This document shows positions 44,301 through 54,205 of a stretch of 64,000 nt of DNA, one piece after another; position 1 is the stretch's first letter; every line of letters begins with the position of its first letter. Where the stretch lies: NCBI GenBank assembly GCA_029204225.1, contig CM055101.1, positions 58,515,579 through 58,579,578 of the forward strand, written 5' to 3'. The stretch comes from Diphasiastrum complanatum. Lineage: Eukaryota; Streptophyta; Lycopodiopsida; Lycopodiales; Lycopodiaceae. The position numbers and the translations under genes were made by a program. The notes beneath the pieces are model-generated. The model did no database searches. It was not told the origin of the DNA and worked only from the letters and a program-made list of their open reading frames with translations.

Positions 44301-47300
44301 CTTGGAAGTAGGTCATGTAGGCTACTTTTGAAAAGCTCTCGTTGAGCGCTTTCCAACGGTATAATTTTCGTCTCAATCAGAGCTACAGTTAAGAAGTTAT
44401 GCTATTTTCAATGCACTACCAATAATAATGTACATAGAATGGTAAAACATCGAAAATAGTGCAGGCAGAAATGAAAAACAAATTGGGCAGAAAATGAATT
44501 TATTTTCGTAATTTACATTAATAAACTTTGTCAATCTATGTGGCATTCCTTAAAGGGTCTTTTTTGGATTCAGAATTCCTCTAATCCTAAAAGTTTGTGT
44601 GTGTGTGTGTGTGTGTGCGTGTGAGAGAGAGAGAGAGAGAGAGCTTTATTAATGTCTTCTCCATGCCAAAAGGCATACAAGATGAATAAGTTCATATCAA
44701 GTGAGTGAGGCAAGCAAGAGCATATGAATTCTCTAGAAATATAAAGAAAATGCATGTAATGATAAGCTTAGTACATATACCAATGGCAAAGACATATGAA
44801 AATCATGAAATATCTGAGTGATGGTAAAAAAGCCTCATATCATGTCCTAGAAGTGGTGGTGAGACTGCTATTGCTACTGCTACTGATAAAGGATATAATA
44901 CGAGCTCTAGTTGGAGGTAAAGTTGCCTACATTGAATGTGAGAGGGACCTCTCCTCATGGTAGGATGAGTAGATCTATGCATATAACATATTATTAGGAG
45001 GTGCACTATACTTGAGCTCTATGGGGAAGTGCCAACAACACACTCATCATTATTTGAATATGGATTTGGTCGTGGGGGCCGTTTGGAGAAAATGAAGTAA
45101 TATGAAACTAGGTCTCTAGGGTACTCTGATTCAAATGACGAAGATCTCATCATAGTAAAAGCATCTCTTATAGGAGGAGTGCAACATTGTGGATCCTCAA
45201 ATGGAACAAATGTGTGCAAAGTAATTGGTGCATCTTTGAACAAACAATGTTATCACCCATGAATCTCATAATAGAATAAAGCACTTAGTCTTCTCGCCTA
45301 TAGGGAATACAACTAGCAGATCCTATCCTCTCGCAAAGTACCTTGAAATCCTCCAATCTCAACCTCAAGCTGGTGCGAAGAGATACAAAATTGATCCAAT
45401 ATGAATCTGAGACTATGTGATAACCTTGAATGCAAGTAGTATCATAAAAGTGGGATCCTAAATACATATGTCTCCAAAAAGTGAAGTCGATAGAAGTCAT
45501 GTTTGACTCCCAAGTGATCATGCCAGGCTGAGAAAGATAAGCTCTATAAATAAACCATTTGATGTAACAATTTGTGTTTTAGAAATCCCCCTTGATTTTT
45601 CTTTTAATGAGGACCTGCTAAAGCTACAAAAATATTTAAGTTTTCTAACAATTTGCAAAAATCTATAGAGTTCACCACAGTCTATAGAAATACATGATAT
45701 TCGGCACGATATGCAAAACTACAATAAGATGTGCTTAGACCGACAAATGCCCTATCGACATTGGTAGGTAAAAATTTCGAGTCCAAAAAACAAAGTTCGA
45801 TGTAGACCAAAACATATCAAACAACACAAGTCCAAAAACAAAAAATGCCAAAAGGCATTAGTAGAAAATAATGTCGATCAACATAAGTCCTAAAAATCAC
45901 AATAAGTGGAAATACTAACTTAGTGTGAAATGCCCATTCAGTAGAAATGGCAACTTTGAGCAAACCACAAAAATGCTGACTCAAAAATTGCCAATTGGCA
46001 TTTTTATGGTGGCACTCAAATGGAGATCTTCCTCTGTCCAGTCTAAAATTTTAGGGATTGCCTTTAATTCAAGTTTGTCTTAAGAAATGAATAGAAGACA
46101 AATTGCAGAAATATACAATATCGCAAAAGTGGAGATTTGATGCATTGATGATGAAACTCACATATGGTCCTAAACAACGATGTCAAGTATTTACTACTAC
46201 TTGTACAAAGTATGATTTATCTAGTTTTGTATATTCCTTATTCAACATTGCTAGTCGATTGATCAAACTAACCAGCTATCAGAATAATCATGGTTATCTA
46301 CAATGCCTCAAATTGATTTGAATAGCAAGTTAGATTGATCATCTAATAGTATCATTAGCATAATAGCGAAACTACAAAAAATTTATACAATCACATAATT
46401 ACTAGATAGCTATACCATCAATATCCCTGTGACTGGACAAGGACGTAACATTCTTCCCTTTAGATAGGTTTTGTCCTCAAAACAAGAAGAAAATATAGTT
46501 ATCAAAATTTAGATTCTCTCATTAATTTTGAGAATTAATACCTTTCTCTTCAATTCTCTAATAACAACCAGATGTGAGTTTATGATCCATCAACAATAAA
46601 TATTGAGAATCGTAATCATAACTTAACAGATTTTCAAGTCACACAAATTATTAGAGAACAAACTAAGAGTATGTCTAAACCACACAACTTTGATACTAGT
46701 GTCATGACCACCCAGGAGATGACCAAGATAAAGGCTAATCATTTAGAATAGTGTATCAAAGTTTTTATACTCAATGTGAATCCCATCATCATACTCTTCT
46801 TCCCATAGGATACCCAAGAAAAGGATAGTAACATAAATGCTAAGTGTGTGAAAGAGGTAAGAGGTCTAAGATAGCCAACCCAACGAATAGTATTGACTTT
46901 ATAAGTATTGGGATAAGATGACATCAACCTACGTGTATCTTTGCTTGGAAGCTTAAAACTCGCTGAGTCCCTAGATATATGTGATGGGCTCGAGATTTGC
47001 ATCAAGGTAGATGGGTGGGACCCCAAAATCTACAGCTTAGCCTATTTTATATTTTGAGAGAGAGAGAGAGAGAGAGAGAGCTAGTTTACTAGAGTCTAGG
47101 ATATTAATACGTTCTTGTTTTTAGAGCTAGTTTATATTTTGTTTGTGTTCAATCTCCGTTCATCGATCATAATGGAAGATTCAACCTCTAAGATCCGCTT
47201 GATCAACAAGTTCAACAGAGATGATTTCCACATGTGGAAATTCAAGATGAGGATGATCTTGAACCAAAAGGAGCTATGGAGATACATAAATGGTTCAATA

Positions 47301-50300
47301 GCTAGACCGGCAAAACCCGAAATGCTCCCAATATGGGAAGCAAAGGATGGAAAAGCACTTGCCATTGTATCCTTGAATATGAAGGACACTCAGATTGCTC
47401 ACATATCAAACAGTACCACCTCCAAAGAAGTGTGGAATATCCTAACAAGTATCTATGAGACTTCAGATGTGTTGACTCGTCTCTTCCTGAGAAAGAAGGT
47501 CCTTACACTCAAAATGAGCGAAGGCACCTTAGTCGGTGACCATTTGAATGAGTTCAAATAGTTGCTAAATCAACTAGCTGCAATAGGTTCTCCTAGTTCA
47601 GAAGAAGACTCAACAATGTCTCTTCTCACTAGTCTTCCATCCTCCTACGACAACCTAGTATTTCTCTTGAGCAATACTCCTGCGCTATCACTCCAAAAGC
47701 TGACAACAAGTCTATTGCAAGAAGAAGTTAGGAGAAAGAGCTTATCTACAATGAGTAACAAGTCAAAGGCCTTGTACTCTAATAAGCAGCAGTCCAAGAA
47801 GAAGACCTTCAAGGACAAGAAGACGAAGGCGGAACAGCCAGATTCAACGCAACAACAACAACAACAACAACAACCATCCAAGACCAAACTCTTATGTAGA
47901 TATTGCAAGAGATCTAATCATGACATCAAGGATTGTGTCAGATCCTCAAGCACAATGAAGCGAGGAAAAAGATGCAGTAGCACCAAAATGGAGGTTCTGA
48001 CCCTGTCAAAATTTTCCAAAAAATGAGAAGGTGCTAATGGTACAAGACCAACCAAGCAAAGATACCTGTGAATGGTATCTCAATTCAGGTGGTTCACAGC
48101 ACATGACGCCATGTAAGAATGTATTTTATACTCTCACAGCAACGGATCAAAGTACAATCTCATCGGAGACTCAAGCTCTCAGGTCGAAGGCCAAGGATCC
48201 ATTCGACTACAATTCCTTGATGGCATCACTAGAAAATTAGATGGGGTACTTTACGTACCCAGATTAACAAAGGATTTATTGTCTATTAGCAAGATCATTG
48301 ATCAAGATTATAGAGCTTTGTTTATTGCTAATCAATGTACTATTATCGATGGGAATTCTAATAAAATCTTCTCTACACACAAAGAAGAAAATTTGTATAT
48401 CTTGAGCCACGATTATGCACTTTCTATGAGTAATTCTGATTCTCATGTTTGGCATCAAAGATTAGGTCATCTAAACATGAGGTCAATCTTGTACATGCAT
48501 CATAATAGTATGGTCAAGAACATGAATATTAATGTTGTCTCCACAACAAAACAGATTGTCTGTGAAATGTACTTACTAGGGAAACAACCTAGAACAAAAT
48601 TTCCAAAAGGACAAGCCAACAGAGTGAAGTCCATTCTGTCACTGATTCATAGTGACTTATGTGGTCCTATGAGCGTACTCTCTTTGGATCAATCTCTATA
48701 TTTCATCACATTCATTGATGACTTCTCCCGATTCACTAGAATCATGTTCATAAAGAACAAGTCTGAGGCATTCAACTATTTCAGAGAATTCAAGTAGTTT
48801 GTTGAGACCCAAACTGTTCAGAGGATCAAGACCCTGTAGTCTGATTCAGGGGGAGAGTACATGTCTGTTGAAATGGCAGACTATTTATCTTCATGCGGCG
48901 TGGACCATCAGTTCACTGCCAGCTACACACCGCAACAGAATGGTGTAGCTGAGTGAAAGAATCGAACATTGTTGGAAGCTACACAATCCGTGACAGTCAA
49001 TGCTCAGTTACCTAAGAACTTTTGGGCTGAAGCAATTTGTACTTGTTATTTTTGAAAAAAAAGCAAGTCTATAAATTTTGGGCTTTGTTTTGCAACCTTC
49101 AAATATTGCATTCATTTTTCTACGTTTGGGAAACAAACTTGTACCTAATGCTTTCCCTCTAGCCTGTGTGTAACAGTCAATGTAATGGAAATCATGTTTG
49201 AGAACATGCCTTGAAAACCAAATACTACAGGTATGTATTATGCTTGCTCCCATTGACCTGAATAAAAAGTTGCTTTATTGGATAATCCCAATATGTAATT
49301 TCCATGTGGATCAAAATTAAGACTAGGTCATCTCCATTGACATGTAATATAACTTTAACCAATTGACCTCCTATGCTAAATTGTGACCCCTTGCATGATG
49401 CACATTATCTCCCTTGGACAAAAACTATCTCACATACAAAGCAGGGGAGCATTGCAGTTTTGGAGGTATTGTTCAAGATCACAACTGGAACATGGAAAGG
49501 CCTGCATAGAGGAACATTATGTAGTGAAATGCCTTGATCATTTGGGCAGAATGTAGAATAGGATTGCCCCAGATAAGCAGGTGCAAAAATGCACTCAATG
49601 ATTTGGGCAGGTGACTACCTTTATTTGAAGTGTAGTTCTTGGAAAATTTTCTTAGCCAAAGATGCGAACGTTTACTAACATTTTGTGGTCGTATGGAAAA
49701 CAGGAGCTTTGGGTATCATATCATCTGCAGGATTAGTGTTGGGGGGTAATCTGCATGTGATTGCTGCACTTCTGCTTCTGATCGCAGGATCGGCATCTGC
49801 ATGCATTGCTGAGGTGACTATTGATGCAGTGGTGGCGAAGAAGAGTAGAGATCATCCACAGTTGGCATCAGACATTCAAAGTCTGTGTGCTATGAGCCTT
49901 AGCATTGGAAGATTTGTGGGCTTTTCTGTAAGTGGGGTAGCTGTCAAGACCTTTGGTCCTCAGGTACAAAATTGCTGGAGCTTCTATAAGTGTCATATAA
50001 GATCTCTTAACGTAGATGGTTTACTCAAGTAGAACAATTTCAGTACTACCAAAAGCAAAGTGGCACTTCAAAAAAAAAATAATGAACACTTTGCAGGAAG
50101 CCATGGGTGTCCTGTTGATCCAACCAATATTCTTCATCATCCTTGGAATTGTATTGCGTGAACCGCGGCTTCTCAGAAGCTTTGAACGGGTAAATTCATC
50201 AGAATATATGTATGATTTTAACTAGTCGCATGAGGACTTGTTTGTTGTTCCGCTTATATGAATTCCTTGAAAGCATTGCAATTAAAAATAAAGATAAAGC

Positions 50301-51290
50301 CCTTGGAACAACCGTTGCAGAGGAGCGGCAAGATGAGGGCGGCAGTAATACAAATGTGGAGTACTTTCAGATGCCCATTAGTGTGGAAACCAGTCTTGTA
50401 CACGTTCCTTTCTTGGGCTTTATGTCCTGACATAACAGATGGGCTATTTTTCTTCTACACCAACCCAACCTTGGGATTATCTTTCTCTCAGGCAAATCTA
50501 ATATCACTATTTGCTTACAGTTGAAAATTTTCCGCATGTATCTTAGCTTATCCATAGTCCCATTTCTTACTTCTGATATGCATGTGTGGACGTTCTTGTT
50601 CAGGGATACATGGGTGCAATTCTAGCACTAGCATCTCTGGCATCCTTTGCAGGTGTTGTTATATACCAAAAAACATTGAAAGGTCTTACTTTCCGCAGCC
50701 TATTGTTCTGGGCACAGCTTCTTCTCGCTCTATCTGGCACGTTTGACCTCGTGCTGGTAACTGGGTTCAACGTCAGGTTGGGAATACCGGGCTCTATCTT
50801 AGCTGCAGTTGATGAAAGCGTGGGGCAAGCATTGATCCGCATGAAGTGGATTCCAATTTTCGTGCTATGCGCTAGACTATGCCCTCCAGGCATTGAAGGC
50901 TTCTTCTTTGCACTGCTCCTATCAATCGACCTGTTGGGACTTCGTGTTTCCACTTGGGGAGGAAGTGTGATGCTGAATGTGATGGGTGTGACTCGCACCA
51001 ACTTCCAATACTTGTGGCTGGCTGTGCTCACAAGGAATGCTCTCAGGCTTCTTCCTCTAACTGTCCTGTTCTTGGTGCCGAATCTAAGAGCAGATGGAGA
51101 TATACTGCCATCAGAATTCCAAGGATCACCCAAAGCTACAAAGTTGAGTGTAGAAATAGATGAGGAACACATTCAGCTGGTTCAAGTTGAGCAACGTGAT
51201 CAAACTGAGAGTTATAATGATGAGGAAAGTGGAAAGCTGAAGATTCACGAGGCACTCATTGCAATGGAGGAGGGGGAGGAGGTCAAATAG
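33813..51290 (+). CDS. Folate/biopterin transporter-like protein (BT1 family), five exons
   Basis: Exons 33,813-34,239, 49,704-49,963, 50,097-50,189, 50,321-50,491 and 50,604-51,290 join in phase (1, 0, 0, 0) to 1,638 nt, 545 residues. The family is the BT1/folate-biopterin branch of the major facilitator superfamily: about 12 membrane segments, moving pteridines or folates across membranes (family knowledge; many plant members lack proven substrates). Diagnostic text: KPVWGLLTDLVPIAGYHRRP (residues 118-137), SDIQSLCAMSLSIG, FSQ|GYMGAIL, VIYQKTLKGLTFRSL, and CPPGIEGFFFALLLSIDLLG. A Cys-rich N terminus and an acidic tail after about residue 490 are soluble. Length fits the family (about 490-560). 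Intron 1 is 15,464 bp and transposon-filled; introns 2-4 are 133, 131 and 112 bp. No disruption is seen, so it is probably functional. Confidence 0.93.
34240..35222 (+). other. Start of intron 1 with microsatellites
   Basis: Contains (CT)n-(CA)n at 34,268-34,327, (CT)n-(TA)n at 35,003-35,056 and a TA run ending at 35,222 that borders the hAT element. A 23-base inverted motif (TTTGATTAAAAATGGTG and its complement) spans about 34,706-34,755. No coding sequence. Confidence 0.6.
35233..35285. repeat. GGTACC-rich subterminal inverted repeat, left end of hAT element
   Basis: Contains CCATTATGGTACC, two bases, then its exact complement, plus further GGTACC copies. The opposite end has a similar GGTACC/GGATCC cluster (41,181-41,258). 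Such subterminal motifs often bind the transposase in hAT elements (family knowledge). Confidence 0.65.
35464..35801 (+). repeat. Minisatellite, four units of 84-85 bp
   Basis: Four head-to-tail copies beginning GGGCACTGTGG and ending CACCGTCACAT. Units 2 and 4 share ATACATGGG where units 1 and 3 have AATCCGGAC, suggesting a two-unit higher-order step. Long open frames through it are artefacts of the repeat. Confidence 0.92.
35838..36035 (+). repeat. Degenerate GTGAGAGGCT tandem repeat
   Basis: Many copies of TGAGAGGCTG and variants (GAGAGAGCCA) lie between the minisatellite and the small plus-strand ORF, where they may form its 5' region. Confidence 0.8.
36056..36420 (+). CDS. Small charged coiled-coil ORF inside hAT element
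   Basis: ATG at 36,056 opens 103 codons (MAERIPPRPEGEARRKLEED, DLDEQIKMNFTRRQLIMVRE, RRRANQEAAQANREAE) to TGA at 36,365. The same frame then stays open (ERQNNKPDEGEE) to TAG at 36,418-36,420, so the TGA may be a recent mutation. It is rich in Arg, Glu, Gln and Ala, helical in character, with no recognised domain. It converges on the transposase from the other strand and has higher GC than host intron sequence. It could be an accessory protein or captured exon; function unknown. Confidence 0.5.
36421..37006. other. Convergent intergenic region within hAT element
   Basis: AT-rich, with AATGAAATAATG and similar words on both strands that could serve 3' end formation for the two converging ORFs. 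No gene seen. Confidence 0.4.
37007..40964 (-). pseudogene. hAT transposase, intron-containing, multiply disabled
   Basis: Order on the minus strand: BED zinc finger (40,850-40,680: CQYCLAEFVAILTRLKGH), a Pro/Ser-rich linker, DUF659-like core (39,960-39,400: CRHWATYGCSIMSDG, HVVTVVTDNATN, IPCAMHDIDLLMGDI), an Arg-rich middle, the RW/HPLF block (IWETRWNYFHSIHSVAHILH), WWTMFGN, LALPILSQ, and dimerisation end CERNWSTWALIHTRRNRL. A Pro/Asp-rich tail, unusual for hAT, follows from about 38,000 to 37,007. Introns fit at 38,969-38,856 (GTAAGT...CTATAG), 38,512-38,420 and 38,262-38,161. In-frame stops occur at about 40,620, 39,695, 39,494 and 39,095, with frame changes near 40,269, 38,420 and 38,030. 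It is therefore inactive but not very old. Confidence 0.82.
41271..41344. repeat. (TA)n microsatellite
   Basis: Long TA run at the right border of the hAT element, matching the TA run at the left border. Probably the insertion target, later expanded. Confidence 0.95.
41345..42014. other. Intron 1 sequence without features
   Basis: AT-rich and non-coding. Nothing recognised. Confidence 0.5.
42015..42540. repeat. Degenerate third copy of the foldback MITE
   Basis: Shares collinear words with the copy at 43,799: CAAAACACTCAAATTTG, GGCAGCCCGCAAGCATGACA, TTTTTAACCGTAGCTCTGA, GAGCTATCGTTCA and GGCTATAACTTTTGAA. The outer ends and hairpin are eroded. Confidence 0.65.
42840..43275 (+). repeat. Minisatellite with about 60 bp units
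   Basis: About seven imperfect copies around GGAAGGACCCATCATGTAGA followed by AGCTCxTAxCATxxTTxTTTATGG. Spacing is roughly 45-68 bp because of indels. Non-coding. Confidence 0.8.
43799..44584. mobile_element. Foldback MITE copy 1
   Basis: 786 bp. Terminal inverted repeats of about 33 bp (TTAGAGGAGTTCTAAATCCA... and its complement ending GAATTCCTCTAA) belong to arms that fold back over most of the length. The centre is a near-perfect hairpin, arms 44,165-44,201 and 44,213-44,250, with a CpG-rich CTTGTGCGCGGATAGAG core. No coding capacity. The target duplication is unresolved (TA, or TTA/TAA). A second copy lies at 57,319-58,101. Confidence 0.88.
44595..44643. repeat. Compound microsatellite (GT)n-(GA)n
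   Basis: Directly abuts the MITE end at 44,584. Confidence 0.95.
44803..45521 (-). pseudogene. Unrecognised minus-strand coding remnant
   Basis: Three consecutive open pieces: 45,521-45,285 (MYLGSHFYDTTCIQGYHIVS, SLRLRLEDFKVLCERIGSAS), 45,243-45,019 (TLHTFVPFEDPQCCTPPIRD, YYFIFSKRPPRPNPYSN) and 45,006-44,803 (RSTHPTMRRGPSHIQC). The last two are in one frame. Composition and continuity suggest a former protein of about 230 residues or more, perhaps a multicopy transposon-linked gene. I cannot name the family. It ends close to the GT/GA repeat. Confidence 0.4.
45522..46439. other. Intron 1 sequence without recognised features
   Basis: AT-rich and non-coding; only short spurious frames (e.g. 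46,103-46,321). Confidence 0.45.
46440..47040 (-). repeat. Possible minus-strand gypsy terminal remnants
   Basis: The minus strand at about 46,490-46,440 reads TTTTGAGGACAAAACC, then AAGGGAAGAATGTTACG, a pattern seen where gypsy pol ends and an LTR begins (TGTTACG). At about 46,700 it reads GGTCATGACACTAGTATCAA, like an LTR end followed by a poor primer-binding site. A TATAAAA lies near 46,757. No coding domain remains and the two pieces could be unrelated. Confidence 0.3.
47056..47080. repeat. (GA)n microsatellite
   Basis: Short GA run immediately upstream of the family E copia fragment. Confidence 0.9.
47083..49052 (+). pseudogene. Ty1/copia family E Gag-protease-integrase, truncated, in intron 1
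   Basis: Gag from ATG 47,172 (RLINKFNRDDFHMWKFKMRM), with TAG at 47,559, continues in frame to 48,026. It includes a poly-Gln run (about 47,850-47,873) and a knuckle CRYCKRSNHDIKDC. Protease reads WYLNSGGSQHMTPC, where the catalytic Asp has become Asn (the family E copy at 60.5 kb keeps DSG). GAG-pre-integrase reads VWHQRLGHLNM. Integrase has HSDLCG, SDSGGEYMS and GVAE followed by a stop, then NRTLLEA, and it is cut off at about 49,052. LTRs, RT and RNase H are missing. It lies in the same direction as the host gene. Confidence 0.88.
49053..49703 (+). other. End of intron 1
   Basis: Non-coding sequence between the copia fragment and the exon 2 acceptor (AACAG at 49,703). No further element recognised. 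Confidence 0.5.
49704..51290 (+). CDS. Transporter gene exons 2-5 cluster
   Basis: Exon 2 starts after AACAG at 49,703 (GALGIISSAGLV), completing the split Gly codon of exon 1. It ends FGPQ|GTACAA. Exon 3 runs EAMGVLLIQP to LLRSFER|GTAAAT. Exon 4 is best started at 50,321 after GTTGCAG (RSGKMRAAV, MWSTFRCPLVWKPVLY), which keeps phase. An earlier start would not. Exon 5 begins GYMGAILA and ends at TAG 51,288-51,290. Confidence 0.88.
50492..50603 (+). other. GC-AG intron (intron 4) of the transporter gene
   Basis: The donor reads CAG|GCAAAT and the acceptor GTTCAG|GGATAC. Phase 0. Joining FSQ to GYMG leaves 22 residues from FSQ to VIYQ, which is the spacing I recall for plant relatives. No GT donor nearby keeps both frame and spacing. 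Confidence 0.75.
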
Positions 51291-53357
51291 TACATGCAAC
51301 TCTTTCCCACGTGGTTGCACCACAAATCCAAGGGAGTTGGATTAAGTTCTTGAGTGATTAAGAAGATTTAGTTCAGCCCCTTGAGTCCATGAGAGGTCAA
51401 GTGTGACACTTTCACCACAATGCGAGTTTTTTCTCCCACCCCCACCCCCTTGGGCAAGAGCTATCAACAACAAATACAAGGAGATCAAGCTAATATCCTC
51501 TCCCAGTGGCCTTCCACCTCTTCAACAACAAAAACAAGAAATATTATTCTTCAACACCAAAGAAGTAGTGTGAATTTTGGAAATTATTACAATGTAGTTA
51601 TTCTTACATTCTTCAACTGAAGGTGCTAGTATTTTTTCAAAGCTTGTATGTTCACCTGCACCTAAAAGGAATTATAGACTTCAAAGTAAACAAAGAAGTA
51701 ATCAATGAACATGCCATACATGCTATTCTCTTTAAAGGAATGCACTTGGTTCAAAAGTTGCAAAGTCTTGAGAGCTCTTTTCTTTGAAAACAAGGACGTT
51801 GCATTATTATACCACAAACGCCTTGCCATAATGGTAAATTTGTTGGATTGGAATAGAAAATTTATCTAGTAAAATTTTCTATCTTTTCTTTAAGATTCAA
51901 ACGTATTCATCTTTTAGCTAAAGAGGTAAGTATCAGAATGCTAAGTTAACGTGAGATTCATTTGTTTATTTGTTATGTTTTAAGTTGCAATAGCTTACAC
52001 TGTCACAATGAATATAAAAAAGTAGTTAAAGTTTTTATAATTGTAGAACTACAATTGCATATTGGGATTTGAAATGACTAAGAATTGTATATAGAGTGAA
52101 TTTGCCAACAAATAGGTGATTTTCATTTGATAATAGTTTCTTACAATGGGTTTAATATTTTGACCACAAAATATTCCATCATTTTGGAATTTTGAAGTTG
52201 GCAAGGATTCACGAATATTCATGATTATTATTCACAATAATCACAATCAGTATCCATGATAAGTATTCACAATAATCACAATCAGTATTTATGAGTATTC
52301 ACGACCAATATTCAAAATAATCATGATCAGTATTTTCGAGTTATTTACTTTTAGTATTCACAATCTTAAAGGCACTATCATAAACAATAAAAATATATTG
52401 TCGAAGAAATTACCAAACCTATTGTTGCTTGTCATATTTCTCAATTCAAGCATGTCAGGGCAAAATTAAGAAAAAGAAAAAGCTAGATCATACTGAAATC
52501 AAGCATGCATCAACTTTAAAGTCTCCCACTCACATATGTGATTACTATAATTTCCATGTTCACAATCGAGCATGCAATAGCCCAACAAATTTGTTTGCTT
52601 TTTCCCATGCATGTAGGCTATGTTCTTTTTTTCTTGTATGCAAATTCGCTTTCATGTGGGGCCCTCCACTAAAGTCTAAATCTATTTGTGAGATTGGAAT
52701 ATATCCAAATTTACAAATTTAATTTGAGAAATATGTTAGGTAAAGCTTAGAAAACACATATTGCAACAAAAAAGGTCAAGGGCTCCATATAGAATTGCCC
52801 TCCTATCATCAAAGACAATTCCTTGCCTAGTAGTTTCACAAAGGAACGTTTAGTGTCAATTTTTGTTTGTGTACAATTTTCTAAAGCTTTCTTGAAGTTA
52901 TTGGAAAACATGATGCACTTAACTATGCCTTGTCATGCAAACATATGTAACTCATCAATGTAAATGCAAAATAGCAAAGGCAGCACATGAAAATAAAGTA
53001 TTGTGAAAGAATTGAAGAGAAAAGGAGTAAACTCACCCAGCGGGGGAAGGGAAGACAATTTTGAATTTTTGGCGTGGCTCTGCCATGCCAAAAATTTAAA
53101 ATCCAATTTTTTTTTATCAAATTTGGTACCCTATACATTGGTGTTGCACAACCGCGCGTGGCAAAGCCATGAAAAGTTGTTAAATAACCACCTTTTCATA
53201 TGATACCTAATCTAGAGATTTTCCACATGTGGGACTACCACGCATGGCAAAATTGTAGAGAAATCTCTAGAGATTTGCCATGCATGGCAAAATTACAATT
53301 TTTTTTTTGATTTGCCACACGTGGCAAACAATTGACTTGTGGTTTTCAAAATGTCTA
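51291..53357. other. Downstream of transporter gene; non-coding
   Basis: The start should contain the 3' UTR; no poly(A) signal is clear enough to call. 52,200-52,370 has an interrupted tandem of TATTCACAATAATCACAATCAG-like words. 53,040-53,330 has a cluster of TGGCAAA/TTTGCCA inverted words around TGCCATGCATGGCA and CCACACGTGG. No gene. Confidence 0.45.
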
Positions 53358-54205
53358 CTAGACATGATTTTTTAAAGATTTAGATGACAATGGGATAGTG
53401 GCTTGTTTCTTTGACATCCATGATATAGCTCCATCACCTATGAGAATACAATAAGCACTTATGGATTTTCTATCCATTTTGTCTCCATCATAGTCCGAAC
53501 CTAAAAATCCAAAAAGATTAGATGAAAAACCCTCATACAATATGCCAAAATCCCGAGTTCCCATGATATACCTTAAAACTCATTTTCCTAACTTCCAATG
53601 CTCTTCACTTGGATCCCTACATGAATTGACTCAGTCTTCCAACACTAGCTTAGATCTGGTCTTGTAATGGTTAGATAGATGAGTGATCCAACTAAATTTT
53701 TATAGAGAGTAATGTCCTCGAAGGATCTCTCATTACCTCTTATAGTTAGCTTTACATTAGACTCCATTGGTGTATCACAAGCTTTTGCATCTACCATATG
53801 AAATCTTTCTAGAATAGAATTAGCATACTTCTCTTGACAAATGAAAGTAGATTGAGAATTCCTAATCACCTCTATTCCCAAAATGTAGTGTAAGTGACCA
53901 AGATCATGCACCTCAAATTCCTTCTTAAGAGCTCTCTTGATATCCTCCACATCTTGATTGTCTCCACCACTCAAGATGATATCATCCACATAGATTAGCA
54001 AGATGGTAAATTTTTTTTCCAGCAAGCCTATAATAAAGTGAATGATCATACTCACTGATAACAAACCCTTGAGAGAGTAAAAAAGTGTTAAGCTTACCAA
54101 CTCCTTGGTGCTTGCTTAAGACCATTTAAGCTCTTCTGTAGAAGACACACATGGTTTGGCTTTGAAGTAGAAATATAGCTCTCGGGTTGCTCCATGTACA
54201 CTTCT
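53358..54205 (-). pseudogene. Copia RT and RNase H fragment
   Basis: From the right on the minus strand: [22 protein letters not shown], then a frame change to 54,100-53,645, with the RT catalytic LLIYVDDIILSG, DLGHLHYILGIEV and CDTPMESNVKL, ending at a stop after LTITRPDLS. RNase H follows in 53,564-53,358 (GAISWMSKKQATIPLSS). 5' part of pol, the end of RNase H and both LTRs are absent. Confidence 0.85.

Noticed and set aside
50600-51172. 190-codon minus-strand ORF
   Set aside because: Antisense to transporter exon 5, which has clear family motifs in the sense frame.
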